A stretch of DNA of 64,000 nt. It comes from Flavobacteriales bacterium. GTDB lineage: Bacteria > Bacteroidota > Bacteroidia > Flavobacteriales_D > Sanyastnellaceae. A program made the translations under genes and the position numbers. The notes under the pieces were generated by a model. The model was not told the DNA's origin, did no database searches, and saw nothing but the letters and a program-made list of their open reading frames with translations. The stretch's first letter is position 1; the number at the start of each line of letters is the position of its first letter. Shown here piece by piece: positions 63,052-64,000 of the stretch. The DNA lies in NCBI GenBank assembly GCA_016780385.1, contig JADHLY010000005.1, forward strand, positions 1-64,000, in the 5' to 3' direction.

Positions 63052-63999
63052 CTATGAAGAGCGGGACAGGTGGGCGCGCTCTATTTCACCGAGCAACTGT
63101 TCCAATTTGAACGGCTTGGGTACAAACCCGTTCATGCCTTTCTGGATGTAGTGGTCTGTTTCTTCCTTGAGCACGCTCGCTGTCATGGCGATGATGGTGG
63201 TCTGCGCCTTGGATGGGTTGGCGAGTTTCCGGATGGCAGCCGTGGCTTCGAGTCCCGTCATTTCTGGCATGGCGATGTCCATCAATACCAGGTCCCATTC
63301 GCCATCCCGAACGGCCTCAAAGGCCTCCTTGCCATTGACGGCTTTGCCGATGGTCACGCCCTCAATTTCTGACCTCAAGGTGTCCTCCGCGACGATGACG
63401 TTGAACGGATTGTCCTCGGCGATGAGAATGCGCAGGGCAGGAATCTTGGGTTTGCTGTTTTGCGGCTTGCGAGAGCTCCTGAGCCTGCGGATTTCGCTGA
63501 TGAGCTGCTCCACTTGGAAGGGTTTGGGGACAAATCCATTCATCCCGTGGCGGATGTAGCTGTCGGTTTCCTCCTTGAGCACACTCGCCGTCATGGCGAT
63601 GATGAGGGTGTCGGATTTGGTGTTGCCCAGCTTGCGGATGGCGGCGGTGGCCTCCAGGCCGCTCATCTCGGGCATGTGCACGTCCATGAGCACGAGGTCC
63701 CACTCTTCATCCCGGACTTTCTCGAAGGCGATCCGGCCGTTTTCGGCCTTGCCGATGGTGATGTCCTCGAGCTCGCTGCGCAAGGTGTCTTCGGTGACAA
63801 TGACGTTGAAGGGGTTGTCCTCGGCGATGAGGACCCTCAAGGGGCCGATCTCGCCATTGTCGGTCACCACTTCGCTCGCGTCTTCGACCACATCTGAAGC
63901 GAGTGCAGGCAAGGCAAACGCAAAGGTGGACCCTTCGCCCTCTGCACTCTCCACCCAAATTACACCGCCTTGGAGCTCGACGATCTGTTTGGAAATACT
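63052..63999 (-). CDS. Hybrid sensor histidine kinase, C-terminal part with two receiver domains (5' partial)
   Basis: The frame is open to the window end. It begins inside the HATPase domain (SISKQIVELQGG, WVESAEGEGSTFAFALP, the last beta-strands of the ATP-binding lid region), then two receiver domains in tandem (phospho-Asp in LVLMDVHMPEMSGLEA and LVLMDIAMPEMTGLEA). The two receivers are close copies of each other: VLIAEDNPFNVIVTEDTLRSE against ILIAEDNPFNVIVAEDTLRSE, so a recent internal duplication. The sensor and dimerisation domains are outside. Likely partner of the neighbouring Hpt. Confidence 0.9.
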   Translation of the reverse strand, partial: SISKQIVELQGGVIWVESAEGEGSTFAFALPALASDVVEDASEVVTDNGEIGPLRVLIAEDNPFNVIVTEDTLRSELEDITIGKAENGRIAFEKVRDEEWDLVLMDVHMPEMSGLEATAAIRKLGNTKSDTLIIAMTASVLKEETDSYIRHGMNGFVPKPFQVEQLISEIRRLRSSRKPQNSKPKIPALRILIAEDNPFNVIVAEDTLRSEIEGVTIGKAVNGKEAFEAVRDGEWDLVLMDIAMPEMTGLEATAAIRKLANPSKAQTTIIAMTASVLKEETDHYIQKGMNGFVPKPFKLEQLLGEIERAHLSRSS

Positions 64000-64000
64000 C

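Overview
The window looks like chromosomal DNA of a GC-rich (roughly 57-60%, by eye) member of the Bacteroidota, most likely a marine or freshwater Flavobacteriales lineage (Schleiferiaceae/Crocinitomicaceae-like; the family is inferred). The evidence is type IX secretion (T9SS) type A and type B C-terminal domains, a PorP/SprF protein, promoter boxes of the Bacteroidetes TAnnTTTG type, a SPOR-like protein, a RibB with a degenerate cyclohydrolase half, and large secreted proteins full of GCTDPxACNYN cysteine repeats. I see no phage, transposon, CRISPR array, rRNA or tRNA. Both ends cut genes (ettA on the left, a hybrid histidine kinase on the right).

Layout. 1-10 kb is mostly housekeeping: ettA-gluQ, a lipase-like hydrolase overlapping xerD, a SPOR-like secreted protein, rpmE2, ribB, def plus a TPR lipoprotein, fbaA and pgi. 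11-21 kb is an accessory block of three large secreted proteins (11178, 13079, 16984) around an SLC45-like sugar transporter. It contains copies of an unrecognised domain with a DSWVTIG core, 16 cysteine repeats, a MopE-like metal-binding segment, a cupredoxin followed by seven CBM-like repeats, and a dockerin-like tail ending in Cys. 21-31 kb holds ribA, an HDAC-family deacetylase, a membrane sensor-like protein, a DUF819 transporter, a GT2 glycosyltransferase, a secreted M43 metalloprotease and fkp-yaaA.

31-50 kb has two further secreted proteins and two striking secreted lysyl-oxidase-like enzymes (36670-39105 plus strand, 45555-48596 minus strand). Both keep the copper histidines and the Lys/Tyr pair that forms the LTQ cofactor in animal LOX, and both continue into dockerin and cohesin-like modules. 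Between or next to them lie an L-threonine aldolase, a DPP11-type S46 peptidase, a 38-residue His-rich membrane micropeptide, and the icmF-sulfotransferase-aminotransferase run. 50.4-55.2 kb is a tight operon: a type B T9SS cargo with SprB-like repeats, PorP/SprF, and a 206-aa protein that is essentially one DSWVTIG domain. 55-64 kb contains msrB-uvrA, an ECF sigma factor with a small partner gene, an exonuclease/GIY-YIG fusion, a beta-barrel protein, and an Hpt / membrane-tethered receiver / hybrid kinase cluster.

How it fits together. The theme is an elaborate extracellular, calcium-, copper- and disulfide-dependent surface. The large secreted proteins split into two exclusive groups: those with a T9SS type A or B C-terminal domain and those with a dockerin-like tail. 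They share cysteine repeats, and several carry the DSWVTIG domain. The lysyl-oxidase-like enzymes could cross-link such a surface. These functional links are inference from shared domains and proximity; the domain similarities themselves are visible in the translated sequence. A second recurrent signal is a -7 promoter box only 3-5 nt before the start codon of at least seven genes, implying leaderless transcripts.
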